Shown one piece after another: positions 48,073 through 60,867 of a stretch of 64,000 nucleotides of DNA. The translations under genes and the position numbers were made by a program. The DNA is from Allacma fusca. Taxonomy: Eukaryota; Arthropoda; Collembola; Symphypleona; Sminthuridae. The stretch is taken from positions 930,001-994,000 of the forward strand of contig OX359246.1 of assembly GCA_947179485.1 (NCBI GenBank), written 5' to 3'. Position 1 is the first letter of the stretch; each line of letters starts with the position of its first letter. The notes under the pieces are model-generated. The model was not told the origin of the DNA. It saw only the letters and a program-made list of their open reading frames with translations, and did no database searches.

Positions 48073-48495
48073 ATTTGTCAAATAAATTTATTCCATATTG
48101 TGGTTGAGTACCATGGAAACCCTCGTCAACATCTAAGAAAACAAAACAAATGTTAAATGCTTGTTATTATTATAATAAAATGTTTAGCAACATAGTTAAG
48201 AAACATTAATAGATCCAAGCCAGATGAGAGTTCTTGAGGAACAGTCGAACTGAATGGAGCAAGAGAGTTTTCTCCTGATCGAGCTTGCCATTTTACTCTT
48301 CCATTTGTTAATAATTTAAATAAAGAAAATTGTAAACTACAATTTCTGACACTCAGAGCTAGACAATTACTATCATAAACTTCCGGTCTCTTTTGTGAGA
48401 TTAGATCGCTGAAACATGTTGAAACGTTGCGCCGGTTTTTCACGTCATTTAAACTTAGAGCATTGAAGGGGGATTGAGTTGGTCCCGCTATCCAC
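48073..48495 (-). mobile_element. LINE 3' fragment inserted in the gypsy reverse transcriptase
   Basis: The minus-strand frame at 48500-48153 reads like the C-terminal end of a LINE ORF2 (NALSLNDVKNRRN, CFSDLISQ, LFKLLTNGRV, VPQELSSGLD), followed by about 80 bases of tail. The gypsy reverse transcriptase stops at YLDDVI on one side and resumes on the other. It is strongly 5'-truncated, as is usual for LINEs. Exact ends and target duplication are uncertain by about 20 bases. Confidence 0.6.
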
Positions 48496-48992
48496 AACAC
48501 ATTAAATTACGTCATCGAGATAAACCATTGCTCCTCTGAACTTGAGCGAGCCTAGCATCTGATCTGCTGCTTTCTGAAATGCTGATGGTGCAATCTTGAC
48601 TCCCATTGGTAGTCTTTTGAATGCATAAAGTCCATCCTGTGTAATAAATGAGGTGATGACTTGTTCATCCTCGTGAATTAATAGCTGGAAAAATCCTGAC
48701 TCCATGTCGAGAGTGTCAAACATTGCGGATTTTCCAAATTGCATGAGTATGTCATCAATTCTTGCTAGAGGGTAGACTTGATCTTCAATTGTTTTGTTGA
48801 GTGCTCTGTAATCAACAACTGATCTGAAGGTTCCGTCCTTCTTCTTAATAAGAAATAATGGACTACTGTAAGGTCCATTGACTTCCTTTATGATGTCTTC
48901 ATCTAACATCTTCTGGACCTCTTCCCGTACTTCCTGTCGCTCCACTGGTGAGCATGGGAAGGGTTTTGCTTGGACAGGTGGATTATTACCTT
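48496..48992 (-). pseudogene. Gypsy-type reverse transcriptase core of the long fossil
   Basis: The frame includes PYSSPLFLIKKKDGTFRSVV and DYRALNKTI, DTLDMESGFFQLLI, FKRLPMGVKIAPSAFQ and ends at MVYLDDVI with the YLDD catalytic box. Fossil part, bordered by the BEL/Pao LTR at 48993 and the LINE fragment at 48495. Confidence 0.88.
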
Positions 48993-49471
48993 TGTTCCAA
49001 CTGGGAACGGGTTCTATATTATATGAAAATAGGAAAACCAAATAAACCGTGGATTCACCAAATACAAAATTTTCAAGTCGTCTTGAAATTATTATTGGAG
49101 TAAAATAATTACAAACCGATACACAGAAGGCGAGAAGGGCGAATAATCACTCTGATTTTCTTGTCCCATAATAATCCTAGGTACAATTTTCTTAACCAAT
49201 AAATTTAGGTCGCTAGGACGCTACGAGAACATTACACATACCGATTACCAATCAATACAAATAAGCACTGTCACATGATGAACTTGATGACTCAACAATA
49301 TCAACAGAATTAATAACTTACTGAGCTATATGGTAATACTAAGGAAACAAATTAGAAACTATAGTAACAATACAATTCAATCACCGCTCACAATCATACA
49401 ATGCAAATTCTCCCCGATTGGAAGAATCACGTCGACGTGAGTATAGGTGGCTACACTCTACAGTTCTAACA
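48993..49471 (-). repeat. 3' LTR of the nested BEL/Pao copy
   Basis: Runs TGTTCCAACTGG to CAGTTCTAACA on the plus strand. Almost identical to 54659-55114, apart from a short length difference and a handful of substitutions. Confidence 0.9.
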
Positions 49472-49539
49472 TACTCCCACCATTTGATTTTAATTATTAT
49501 AAATCAAATATTATAATTTACTCAATTACACTAAACGAA

Positions 49540-52500
49540 TCAATGACTTCTTTCTTCCACTGGTACCTCCAAAGGAAATAGTCGTTGCACGGGACGGATT
49601 ATTTCTCCCGATGTCGTTCTCACCTTGACTACTCGAACTATTCCGTCTTTACCAGGAAGGAGTTCAATCACTTTTGCCAAGGGCCAGTTGATTCGCTTCT
49701 TATTGTCTTGCTCCAACAAAACAATGTCACCAATCTTCATAGATCCACGGAATCTTTTCGCTTCGAAGCGATGCACCAATGTACTCAAGTACTCTGCCCG
49801 AAATCTGCTTCTGAAATGGTCCCGCAATCTTGATTGATACTTCAGTCTTCTGTTCAGCGACTTGGAAGTTAAGGGAGCTTAGCATCGCTGGAGTTAAGGG
49901 AATCAAATCATCACTGTCTTCGGATACATATGTCAAAGGTCTAGAATTAAGAACAGATTCGCAATCACAAAGAACAGTTAATAACTCCTCATAATTGAGA
50001 CACGCCCGACCCAACACTCGCTTCAAAATGTTTTTGATGAGCCCGATCAAACGCTCCAACCATCCGCCCCACCACGGAGCACTTGGGGGATTAAATCTCC
50101 AATCGATTGGATGAATGGAATGGCTCTGTCTCAAACTTGATTCACATACTTTCTCACAATTCACAGTTTTAAGCAAGTTCTTCGAACCTTGGAAACCGAG
50201 ACCATTATCTGTGTATATTATCTTCGGTCGTCCCCTCCTTGCAACAAAACGTCTAAGAGACTGGAGAAACGACTCTGTGGAAAGAGACTAGACAAGTTCG
50301 AGATGAAGAGCACGATAGACTGCACACGTAAACACCACAATCCAAGACTTCTCACCCTTCTTCAAGTAGAGCGGGCCAGCCATGTCGATCCCGGTAACTT
50401 CGAACGCCGCAGCAGAACGAATCCTGTCGACAGGAAGAGGAGCAGGAGCGGTCTTAATCTTAGTGCAATCAAATCTTCGACACTTCGTGCAGTTAACTAC
50501 AACATTACGGATGGTTCTTCTCGCTTGAGGAATCCAGAATCTTTCCCTCAGGTTGCACATCACCATTTGAACTCCAGCATGTGATAATTCTTCGTGTACT
50601 TTCTTGATCAACAATACAACAGCTGGATGATCCCCAGGTAGCAAAACGGGAAGCCGGAAGTTCTTTTTATCACGTCGTCGTAACAACTTCGTGACGACAC
50701 GATAGAGTCCATCATCAAATAACTGTACATTTAACTGCTTGAGTACTTGTGATTTTTCACTATAAGTTTCTGCTCGAATTAACTTAAACAAACTCATCTC
50801 AGCAGTACGTAATTCTTTATCATTCAAATGTTTCATTAAAATGTTTCCACGTCTACAGTTACAAACAAATCTAAGAACCCAAGCAATTCTTCTTACAACC
50901 TTCCAGTAGCTTGTCAGTCCACTGTAATACCAGTCAGCTGATCCAGTCGACTGGACAGTATTTGTCAAAACTGACTTCATTACCTCGCTTCTGATGATTT
51001 CTTCATCCGGGACTGGATCAGAATTTGGCCACGTATCTGGATCTCCTTTGAGCCAGTTTGGACCACACCACCAACTACTTCGAAGTAGACGAGAAGATGA
51101 GCATCCTCTGGAAGGAAGGTCAGCTGGGTTCATTTCACCTGGAACATGAATCCACGATGAGGGAACAGTCAGCTCTCTGATCTCCTTCACCCGATTCTTC
51201 ACGAACACTCCCCACTGGTTCTGCTTCTTGATCCAACAAAGGGCATTACTTGAGTCTGACCAGTAGGTAAAAGGAATGTCCGAGCAATTTATTGCATTCT
51301 TAACGGATTCAGCTAATCTGACACCAATGCAACAGACCATCAACTCTAATCTTGGAATCGTAATTTTCTTCATTGGAGCCACACGCACCTTAGCAGATAC
51401 CAACTGTACTGACACCGTATTCATCGTGTCGACACGAAGGAAAACCACTGCAGCATAAGCATAGGAACTTGCATCCACAAATACATGAAATGAGAGTTTA
51501 CAATCAGAAATAGTACCGACTAACCACCTTGGTATCTTGATTTTCTTCAACTCCGCAACTTGTTCTGACCATCGATGAAACTCCTTAGTGATCTCCTCAG
51601 GCAGCTCGTCGTCCCATCCCAACTTGAGTGACCAGGACTTCTGAAGTAGTAACTTCGGAACTACAGTGACTGGGCATGTGAAACCAATGGGATCGAAGAC
51701 ACGGTGAGCACACGACAAAATTACTCTTTTCGTCACCTTTGTGCCGACGCAAACTACATTGTCCACAGCAACAGTAAGAGTATCAGCCACAGTACACCAA
51801 GACAACCCCAACACCGATACATCGGAATTAGTAGTGGAGTTTGCCAAATCGTTATGGTTCCACCTCCAATCTCTAAGGTTAAAATGTCCTTTCGAAAGGA
51901 GTCTCACAGATTCACAAATGAAAACATTTAGTTCATCTTTAGTATTCACGCTGGTCACACAGTTGTCAACATACAGGGAGTCTAAGAGTTTATTAGCAAT
52001 AGTTTTTCCATTTTCACTAACCTCACATAAGTGTTTGTTCAGTGTAGCTGCCAGAAGAAACGGACTTGAAGACACGCCAACTACAACTCGACGATGACGA
52101 TACTTTTTAATTCTCTCAAAGCCAGGCTCCCACCATAGGAATCTGAGAAAATTCCTGTCGACAGGAGCAACTGATAACTGCAAGAACGCCTTTTCAATAT
52201 CTGAAATAACCCCAAATCTTCTTAACCTGAACCTCAAAAGGATGGTAGGGATTAACTCCAACATATTTACACCCTTCTCCAGGCAGTCATTTAGGAAAGG
52301 CTTGTTCTTCAACTTGGCCGAAGCATCAAACACAGGGCGGATCTTTGTGGTTGCACTACTCTCCTTGATGACGGGTCGGTGAGGCAGGTAGTGCCCAAAA
52401 TCATTCAGTTCTTCTGTCGGCACTTCCTCAATGATTCCTCTTTCTACCCAGTCCATAAACACGTCTTGATAGGCTTCCAACTTCCCCATGCCTTTTAACT

Positions 52501-52927
52501 TCTTTGTTGTAGAATACAACCGTCGTGTAGCTAGTTCTTCGTTAGACGGAAGATCAACTTGATCGGTGAGCCAAGGAAGACCAACAATATACCTTCCATC
52601 CTTTTCTCTTCGAAGAGAATCTTCAAATCTCTTCAGGATGAATTCTTGCTCTTCACCTTTGGTTTTCACTTCACATGGATCAGTAATCCCCAGAACATCC
52701 AGCTTCCACATATTCGACACGGTAGTATCTAAATTACAAAGTTAGGAAACTAAGGTAGTCGATGTCTTCTCTCGTGTCGACACGAACTGTTCCCCCATTA
52801 TAACCCAACCCAGCTTTGTCTCAACCAGTTGGACCAGACTTCGTTGCATGGAGTTTTCCAGTAAATAACTTGCCCACAACATCCGCGTCCAATAACAGCT
52901 GGATCTTGGTGTCGTTGGATTCGGCAT
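49540..52927 (-). pseudogene. BEL/Pao pol (reverse transcriptase, RNase H, integrase), second copy
   Basis: The longest frame (52720-50288, 810 residues) shows HYLPHRPVIKESSATTKIRP and SVSPFLLAATLNKHL-type reverse transcriptase blocks, SLYVDNCV, an RNase H block (TYWSDSSNAL) and the start of integrase (FEVTGIDMAGPLYL). The integrase end (NPPSAPWWGGWLERLI) and a DUF5641-like tail follow at 50176-49540. Fossil part, nearly whole. Confidence 0.88.
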
Positions 52928-54610
52928 CTAATATCCGAATACCTTTCTGATTCAATTCTTGAACAACCCTTGTGTTTGAAAGTTTCGGAATCTTACCGCA
53001 AATTTCTTGATGATCCAAGGCACTAATCTCGCAAGAAAAAGAATTATCTTTACTTACTAGTTCAAAATTGTAAAGTGAATGTTCGATAGGTCCCGTTTCC
53101 GACCCTTCAAATAAAGAATGATTTAATTCCAGTCGACTGGAAGATTTCAAACCCAATTCCTTTGCCAGCTCGGACAGTATACGGGACCGTTGAGAACCTT
53201 GATCTATCAATGCACGAATCAACCTCTCCTTCTTCCCAATTCTGACCTTAACAACCAATGTCTGCAAAAGAACCTCAGGATCACAGGAAGCATTCATACT
53301 GACTTCACTCTTGTTCTCAGAACTAGCTGTGTCTTCCTTGGACTTCAAAAGTTCAGGACACATGATAACAAAATGCTTCTTCGAACATATCTGACACCGA
53401 TGTTTCGACTTACAATTTGCTGATGTATGACCTGATTTTAAGCAAACAAAGCAGAGTTTTTTCTCTTTGATTACCTTATTCTTGTCGTCAAGAGTCATCT
53501 TTGCTGCCTTGAAACATTCTTGACTGGAATGACCTTTATCACAGAAACCGCATTTCTTGACTTCAGACTTCATGCTTCCAGTAAATAAACCTGTAGTAGT
53601 AGGAGTTTCTTCTTGACTTTGTTTTTTTCGACTTCGGCTTGTTTGTCTTCGGTTCTTCTAAACCAAGACCAACCTTAGCCATTGAAATTCGTGTTTCACC
53701 ATCAACTTCACCCTTCAGGAACTTCATGAGACCCTCTAAGCGACCTTCATTATTCGCATCGATGCGACGATTGCGCTCCCACGTACGGAGTACTTCCTCC
53801 CGAAGGCACGACTCGACCGACGGATACAACATAGCTGCATACTTGTCTTGAGTTACTCCAAGGGATTCTAACGCACGAAGCTGAGTCTCCAACTTGTCAT
53901 AAAGAGACGAGATGGATATGACATCACTTCTGAGCGGTTTTAAGCACTAACCTTAAAAGTTCACGAACGTAAACTTCCAATAGAATGTCGTCACGACCAA
54001 AACGCTCCTTGAGGTAATCAATTACTTTCGGGTAATTACTACCGCCCAACGGAAAACTGTCGACGACTTCTCTAGCCTTAGAACCTTCTCTCATAGATTG
54101 GATGAGGTATTGAAACTTGTCCTCCGGAGCCATCTTGACATCAGAGTGAATCTTCTTAAACTGACTCCAGAACCCCAACCACTCCTTGGCGTCTCCAGAA
54201 AACTTCGTTAGTTCAAGCTTGGGTAGGCGCAATTGAATAGAACTGGCACTTTCACGTACAGTTTGGTACACACTACCACTACCCGCGTCGACGCGATCCA
54301 CATCGTGTCGAAAGCAATTCTTGTAGCAAACTTCAAGTTCCAGAAAACGATCCTGATAATCCGATTGGACTTCATATTCTTGATTAGCTTCTTCATCGGT
54401 TAAATCATCTGCTTCCAACATGACTCCTTGAATTCTAGCATCAAAATCCAAGAGTCTGGATCGATGATTTTCCAGTTTGGCTAGGATTTGCAGGAGAAGG
54501 ATTAAGTCGGGAGCTTCCTTCCCTAATTCTTCCTCCAACTCTTGCGATGCCCGAGTAAAAGCTGCTCGAACGGGTGCACGAGTTTTCCGTAGGTTTTCCA
54601 TGATTTTCAA
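52821..54610 (-). pseudogene. BEL/Pao gag and protease region, second copy
   Basis: Starts MENLRKTRAPVRAAFTRAS, typical of BEL gag. It then shows LPKLELTKFSGDAKEWLGFW (DUF1759-type), cysteine knuckles (CGFCDKGHSSQEC, CFVCLKSGHTSANC, CQICSKKHFVIMC) and the protease block ALIDQGSQRSRI. Fossil part. Confidence 0.88.
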
Positions 54611-54658
54611 ACAAAAAAGTGTTCAAAGTAACACTATCCTGCCGGCTGCGCCAATAAA

Positions 54659-55114
54659 TGTTCCAACTGGGAACGGGTTCTATATTATATGAAAGTAGGA
54701 AAACCAAATAAACCGTGGATTCACCAAATACAAAATTCTCGAGTCGTCTTGAAATTATTATTGGAGTAAAATAATTACAAACCGATACACAGAAGGCGAG
54801 AAGGGCGAATAATGACTCAGATTTTCTTGTCCCATAATAATCCTAGGTACAATTTTCTTAACCAATAAATTTAGGTCGCTAGGACGCTACGAGAACATTA
54901 CACATACCGATTACCAATCAATACAAATAAGCACTGTCACATGATGAACTTGATGACTCAACAATATCAACAGAATTAATAACTTACTGAGCTATATGGT
55001 AATACTAAGGAAACAAATTAGAAACTATAGTAACAATACAATTCAATCACCGCTCACAATCATACAATGCAAATTCTCCCCGATTGGAAGAATCACGTCG
55101 ACGTAGTTCTAACA
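54659..55114 (-). repeat. 5' LTR of the nested BEL/Pao copy
   Basis: Partner of 48993-49471, same terminal TGTT..AACA. Confidence 0.9.
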
Positions 55115-57483
55115 ACCTGTATGAATTCTGACGGGATCGACCCATGCTGGCTCTTTTAAATCAGCCTTGCTAAATTCGAAGCATTCCGGGTATCGTGTCA
55201 AAAGTTCTCGATACTTCCTCCTTGCTTCTTCTTCAAGTCCTTCAAAGATGTCAAAGCAGTCCAGCTGTTCTTGTGTGAGTCTTTTGCTGGCATCACGGAG
55301 CTGGTTTGATCTTGATGAGGTCAAATTTTTCTTCTTCATGACCAATAGCTGTCTTCTCAAACATTGTCTGACATGGTGCAGGGTTAAATACATACGCAAA
55401 GGGTTCCTTCCTTGTTACTACTCCTGCTGCGACTAAAAGTCTCTTGCTGCTATACAGTTTTTCTGATGGTTCCAGGTAAAAATCCCTTGTAATTCTTCGT
55501 GTTACGCGGATTGGCACTTTGACAACGCCGTATGGAATTGTGACTGTTTCTTTAGTCCTGCATATAGACTTTGCTGGTCGTTTCGATGTGTTAAATGCGA
55601 AGACCGATCTGACTACTTCCGTGTCCGCTTTTCTGTCCCCTATGTAGAGGTGAGTATCTCTGCGCATTGGCACTGTGCGAAACATGTCGCTTCGAATTTT
55701 CAGATTTTTGAAATCTAGTGTTAGTCCATATTTAGTCATCAGATCTTCTCCAATGATCATTTTTGGTTCTAGTGCTTCCATGACTAGACCTTTAAATAGT
55801 AGTTGAACGCCTTCGATTATCATTGTAAATCTTGTCAAACAGATGGGTTTAACCAATTCTGTATTTGCAACTGAAACTCTTAGTGTACTTGGTGTTTGTT
55901 TAATTTGTGCGCAATCTGGTAATAAATTTCTTTAAATACATGACCTGGTAGCTCCTGAATCTAATATTGTTGATATTACCCCAAATTACACCAGATTTGA
56001 ACTTGTAGTTGATTTGTTGCCGTTTGCTATGCGACATGGATTATTATCTACAATTTCTAACTCACCTTCTTCATTCGTCTCCTCCCCTTCCATTTTTGTT
56101 ATCATTGCATTTATTCTTTCTTGAACGTCTCCGATTATTGAGGGTGCGTCCCCCTCCGGAAGTTTCCCGAAGGGTACATACTTGCCGGGCGTCTGTTTGG
56201 ACAATTTCTCTTGACATGGCCTGGATTTCGGCATCCGTAGCATACCATCTCATTTTGTGCTGGTTCCAAAGCAAGTTGGCCTGGCATGGGTTGTGGCTGC
56301 TCTGGATATTCGGGGTGTCCGTTCCAGGTTCTTGCTATGTCGACACTCTGATGATTTCGGTCTCTTGAGTTGCTTGGGCTTCTGATGCCATTATTGTTGC
56401 CCTGGATTTGTTGTTGACCTACTTGTCCATAGTTCTGTTGGAAATTTGGCTGTTGAAAATTTCCTGGATTGTTCTGAATTGCTTTTGGAGCTTGATTGTT
56501 GTAGGTGGTCATGGGTGTTGGTCCGTAACTCTGTTGTGTTGCGAAATTTTGAGATGGTCTAAACCCCTGAGGTGGTCCGAAACCTTGAGGTGGCCCAAAA
56601 TTTGGAATGGATTTTGTTGGTATCCTTGATTTGGAATGAAGCCCTGTTGTTGTGCAAAGCCTTGGTTTGGGTAAAAACCCTGGTTGTTGAACCCGTTGTA
56701 AGGTTGATTGTAGTTTGGATCCATGGGTTGGCCGTTCCATGGGCCATTTTCTTGGTTGTTGAAGTTGTTGTTATTGAAACCTCTGTTTGGGCTTCTACCT
56801 GAGCTGAAGTTTTGGATGATTGGTGGGTAGCCTTGACCTCCTTGGTTGTATCTATCGTTCCTGTACTGAGGTCTTCCTCTATCCTGGTTATTGAACGATC
56901 TGTCTGGTGTAGGTGATCTGCGTCCGTTCTTAAAATTTCCTCGGTCACTATTTGGTGATGGGTATCGGTAATCCCTGTTGTCATTACGGCTCCGGTTTCC
57001 GTAATTCTTGTTGTTCTCGTAGCCTGGGCTGTTGTTGCGGGAGTTATTGAAGTTTCCTTGACCTGAATTTCGCCCGCGTTGGTCATTGTTGCGTGGCTCG
57101 GGTCTTTTGAACTCCGGCTGTTCCCTTATGGCTGCTACTTTGACTATTTCCGTCTCCATTTTTACTGCCTTCATACCTGTTGTCAGTTGTTCCAACATTT
57201 GTTGAACTTTCACGAATCTGGTCTCTTTGGATTCTGCTCTATCCGTCTTGCGATCCTCGTGGTATTTCTTGATGGCGTATACAAAATCGGGTACGTTGTC
57301 CACATCCCAACCTCTGCATATTACCACGTATTCGGGTGTTAATCCTCCTCGAATTAATCGGATCTTTTCCGGATCTGGAAGGAACCTGTCAACTGTGTAG
57401 ATCAATTCCAATTTTGCATCTATGTATTCACATGGGTCTTCATCTTGTTGCATCTTGCGCCTTTCCATGAGAGTACGGATCAT
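55115..57483 (-). pseudogene. Gag, protease and start of reverse transcriptase of the long gypsy fossil
   Basis: In element order: a capsid-like block (MIRTLMERRKMQQDEDPCEY, 57483 side), an Asn/Gly/Arg/Gln-rich nucleocapsid region about 57100-56400 with many short NNF and QGF repeats, a zinc knuckle CYGCRNPGHVKRNC, a protease region with a DSGA site near 55960 and MIIGEDLMTKYGLTLDF, and a lead into reverse transcriptase (RYPECFEFSKADL). Fossil part. Confidence 0.75.
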
Positions 57484-57499
57484 TGGGTCTGTGATTACG

Positions 57500-60400
57500 T
57501 ATCTTAATAAAAATTCTTCCCTGAAATCTTCCCAGTTTACATTTGCCCATGCTATACGTTCTCCATGTCTTCGTTCGGCTATCCAGTTCTTGATTCAGTC
57601 TCGTACCGTTGGACTGAAAATAAGTTTAACGTACTGCATACGTGTGGCAATCGTGTCCCCTCCAAACCTGTTGGTCTGGAGCTCAGCTGTTACGAAAGCT
57701 GTTTCGGGGTCATCTTCGCCGGGGTTGAATTCCACTTTAGGAAACATGAATGTTGTCATTTCGTCGTCTAAATACCTTCTAATAGGTGGTTCTTCGACTG
57801 GTACATCCTCGATGTGTACAACTTGATGATTTTGATGTTCAACTGGTTGACTAAGTTGTTTCGGCGTACTAATTGTGCGTGTCTTAAGTCGTTATAGTAG
57901 TTGTTACGGTCCTTCCGGTTGCTTTGGTCTGAGTTGTAGCTGCTGGAGCTGGATGATGAGTCGTCTACTGAATCTCCGGGATCGTCTCTCGCTCTCCTAC
58001 TTCATCTTATGTGGCGACCTCCTTTTACTCCTCCTCGACCTGGGTTTCCTCTCTGTTGAGGTGCTCGTGGGTCACTCCCATTGTTATTGTTTGGTGGTGA
58101 ACGTGGGTTACCTTGACCTGCTCCACTGGGTCCTGGACCAGGTGGTCGTGGGTTATTATTGACTAGCTGGCAACGTGCACGTAACGGAGGTCTTTTTCTG
58201 TTGTTTCCGTCTTTCGTGATTATAATCTGGTATTCTGGATTGAGATCTTGTAATTGTAATCTTGGGAAGAAGTGTACTACTTTGCTTTCGTCGATTAAGT
58301 GGATTTCTTCCTCTGGGTCTAATTCCCTTAATGCTCTTACTGTTGCTTCTTGAAGCTCTTCACCGGGTACTCTTAGTGAAAATTCCCCTGGTATTGCCTG
58401 TATGACGTAGTCCTCGATATCTATCGCGATTCTAAATTCGTCTTCGTGGACGTCGGAGTTGTTGCTGCTGTGTCTTTCGTTTTGTCGTAGTGGAGTTGGT
58501 CGATAGACTTCCCGCTCTTCTACCTGCTCTTCCTCTTCTTCACTGGAGGTTTCGGTTAGAACTTCTATGTTCGGGCTGTATAATAGTCTGGGCAGTGCTT
58601 CCTGATGGTCGTGTTCATCTACTAACCCTGTAAAAAATTCTGGTGGTACCCTCTGACGGTGTATTCCGTTGGGTAGGTTGGTGTGTCGGTGGTTAAGTGT
58701 AATTTTGTGAAATGAAACTGGTGACCTGACCTGGATCTATAGACCTTCTATTTATTAATTGTCTAAACCTACTGGTGGATCGTCACTTGATATGATCTCT
58801 TCTTCTAGTAGTTGCTACTGCTTCGAAGTTAGCGTTTATTGCTGGCATGAAGTTTCGCTGAATTACGTCGTCTTCTCTGTTAAAATAAATTAATCGTCTC
58901 AACTGACCTGTCCAAGTTGCTTCGTAGGCAGCTTTTCTATCTCTACATCTGTCGTTGGCTCGGTGCAACCTTATTACCTGGCGAGTGGTTACTCGGTTGC
59001 GAATGAGGTTTCGTTCTCTTGCGTCTTCCTCGCTGAGGTAGATTCTTCCGCTCGGTCCTCGCCAAGTGTCTACTCCGTAGTATGGTTTATGGTGCCAATT
59101 TGGGTCTGTTTGACCTGTGGACGTTGCTTGAGGTGCCGTAGGTGGCCTAGCTACTTTTGGAGTTGGTTTTGTGGTGACCGTTGTTGTAGTAGTTGTTGTT
59201 GAGTAATTTATTGATCTGTTTACTGACTTTTCCCTAGCGACCGGTATATACCTGGTCGTCCTACTGGTAGGCTGTATAGTGATCCTCCGGAGGATTGGAA
59301 TATCGTGAACCGATCTCGGTTGCTGAAAGCCTGGTAGTAGGTACCGTCTATGTTTCTGATGGTTCTTACTAAAGTTTCAGATGGTCGTTGATCTCGAGTG
59401 ATCTGTCCTGATTGTACAAGTCCTCTTAGAGCTGCTGTACTAACTATCAAAGTCGGCGTGCGTAAAGCATGGACTGGTGGGTGAGTGCAGATTCTTCCTC
59501 CGGGTGACTGGTATACCTGTTGTGATACAAAGTCGACGTCGTCGACATCGTTGAATTCGGTGTTTACGTATAGTCTGCTTGTAGCTCTGCTTGGTCTGTT
59601 ACTTGACCGCGCTCCTGTGCCTAAATGTGTAGACGGGGTCTCCTCTGTTGGAGTTTCGAAGTCGTTTTGAAGGGTTTGGTTTCTAAACCGTAGATTTGGT
59701 TGAGTTGGTTGGTTCCTGGGTGTAGTTTCTGTTGCCTTTTGGTTTTCGTGGGTGACAGGTGTGAGCTGTATTGGGTTTACCTGTAGAGTGATGTCTAGGG
59801 TGACGTCAGGGTGATGGTGCAGTCTTTGCTCGGCTGTCCCGGGGGTGTTGCGACAAGTATTACCGGACCTCGGGGTTACTCCGGTTTTTGGCGTAGAGTC
59901 CCGAATCGTCGTTGGTGTACTTGTCTTGACTCCTGTAAGTGCCCTAGGTGTTTTCGAGTTGATCTCGCTACTAGTTGGTCTGCTACAGGTATCTCTTGAT
60001 GGGTTGGTTAGGTTGGTACCTTGTTGCTCACTTGACGTTGGTCGTACATGTTCTTTGGATAGTTCTGAAATTTGTGTGGGTTGGTCTCGTGCTGGCAAAG
60101 CTTGAGTTGAAGTCGTTGATCTCGACGGTGGGGATTCGGTTGATTCGTCTAGGTGTCTTCCCAAAGGATGGGGTTCTCGTTGTCGAGTTCACCTGGTCCT
60201 CTCTATCATTCCCATTATTTGCTCGAGATGATGTTAGATTAAGGCTCTTGACCTTGTTCAGTTGTGTTGCTGCGGGGTTTCTTCCCCCAAATTTCTTCCT
60301 TATTTCTTCTGCGATCGCTATGTCTGCTGCGCTGGGCTGTTGTTGAGTTGGAAGCTGCAGCTTCAGTTGATCCTGAAGCTTGCGGATTGTTCTTGGGGTG

Positions 60401-60834
60401 ACTGGTTGACTGTTGAGGTCAATGTAGTGTCTTTACAATTTTTACCTCCGAGGTGTGCTTGCCTCCTCGTTGGGTAGTATCGGATCTATGAGATCTATAC
60501 GTCGTTATCCATGGTAGACTGCTCTATCTTCGAAGTCTAGTCGGTCAGTTATGTCTGTTGGTCTTACTGTTGCACTTGTTGCCGGTTCTAGTAAACCCGT
60601 TATCAGATTTCGTGTGAATGGTGGGTTTCGTGCGTCGTACCTTAAGTACCTACTTAAAATGTCGGTACCATTGGGATCTACTACTCGACGTTCACCTGTC
60701 TCGTTATTATTCGGGTCTTGATCTGAACCTGACCTCTCTTCGCGTAATTCTAATTGCGTGGGTGATACGTAGGTTTTCCTACCGCTCGGAGTTCCGCTTG
60801 TCGTGGGTCTAATATTAGTGCCCGTTGTATTCAC
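57500..60834 (-). other. ORF-rich leader upstream of gag in the long gypsy fossil
   Basis: Minus-strand open frames rich in Thr, Ser, Pro, Arg and Asn, the largest at 60164-59220 (314 residues, with a C-terminal part reading STAALRGLVQSG and RNIDGTYYQAFSNRDRFTIF). Others are at 60834-60505 and 58968-58783. No domain is recognised. The base composition matches the region downstream of integrase (39815-44303). They may belong to an enlarged gag or an extra ORF. Confidence 0.45.
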
Positions 60835-60867
60835 GGTTGCTATGATTGTGGGTCTGATGACAGTACC

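Larger units (their letters stand above)
48993..55114 (-). mobile_element. BEL/Pao retroelement, second copy, with both LTRs, nested in the gypsy fossil
   Basis: 6.1 kb on the minus strand. Two LTRs, roughly 1 percent different by eye, enclose a primer-binding-like TTGGCGCAGCCGG, gag (54610 to about 53560, DUF1759-type capsid region), a zinc-knuckle and protease region (53573-52821) and pol with reverse transcriptase, RNase H and integrase (52720-49540). The flanking 5 bases, read on the minus strand, are CAGGT and AAGGT, a target duplication with one mismatch. The gypsy coding sequence continues on both sides. It looks nearly whole, with about four or five breaks, and is the youngest retroelement here that can be dated by its LTRs. 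Confidence 0.9.
39815..60867 (-). mobile_element. Very long gypsy-type LTR retroelement fossil carrying nested insertions
   Basis: Minus strand. Parts in element order: ORF-rich leader (60834 to about 57500), gag with zinc knuckle (57483 to about 56000), protease (about 55990-55290), reverse transcriptase (55399-55115 continuing at 48992-48496 and about 48072-47900), RNase H (47978-47074), a long linker (46930-45507), integrase (about 45490-45010) and an ORF-rich tail (44707-39815). It is interrupted by a BEL/Pao copy (48993-55114) and a LINE fragment (about 48073-48495), and cut at its 5' side by another BEL/Pao copy starting at 60868. Without insertions it would still exceed 14 kb. It is broken, with more than ten breaks. 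Its LTRs are not identified. Confidence 0.7.

Noticed and set aside
48153-48500. 115-codon minus-strand frame as a separate host gene
   Set aside because: Reads as the C-terminal end of a LINE ORF2 and sits inside a retroelement reverse transcriptase.
56408-57342. Plus-strand Trp- and Val-rich frames
   Set aside because: Antisense of the Asn/Gly/Gln-rich nucleocapsid part of the gypsy fossil.
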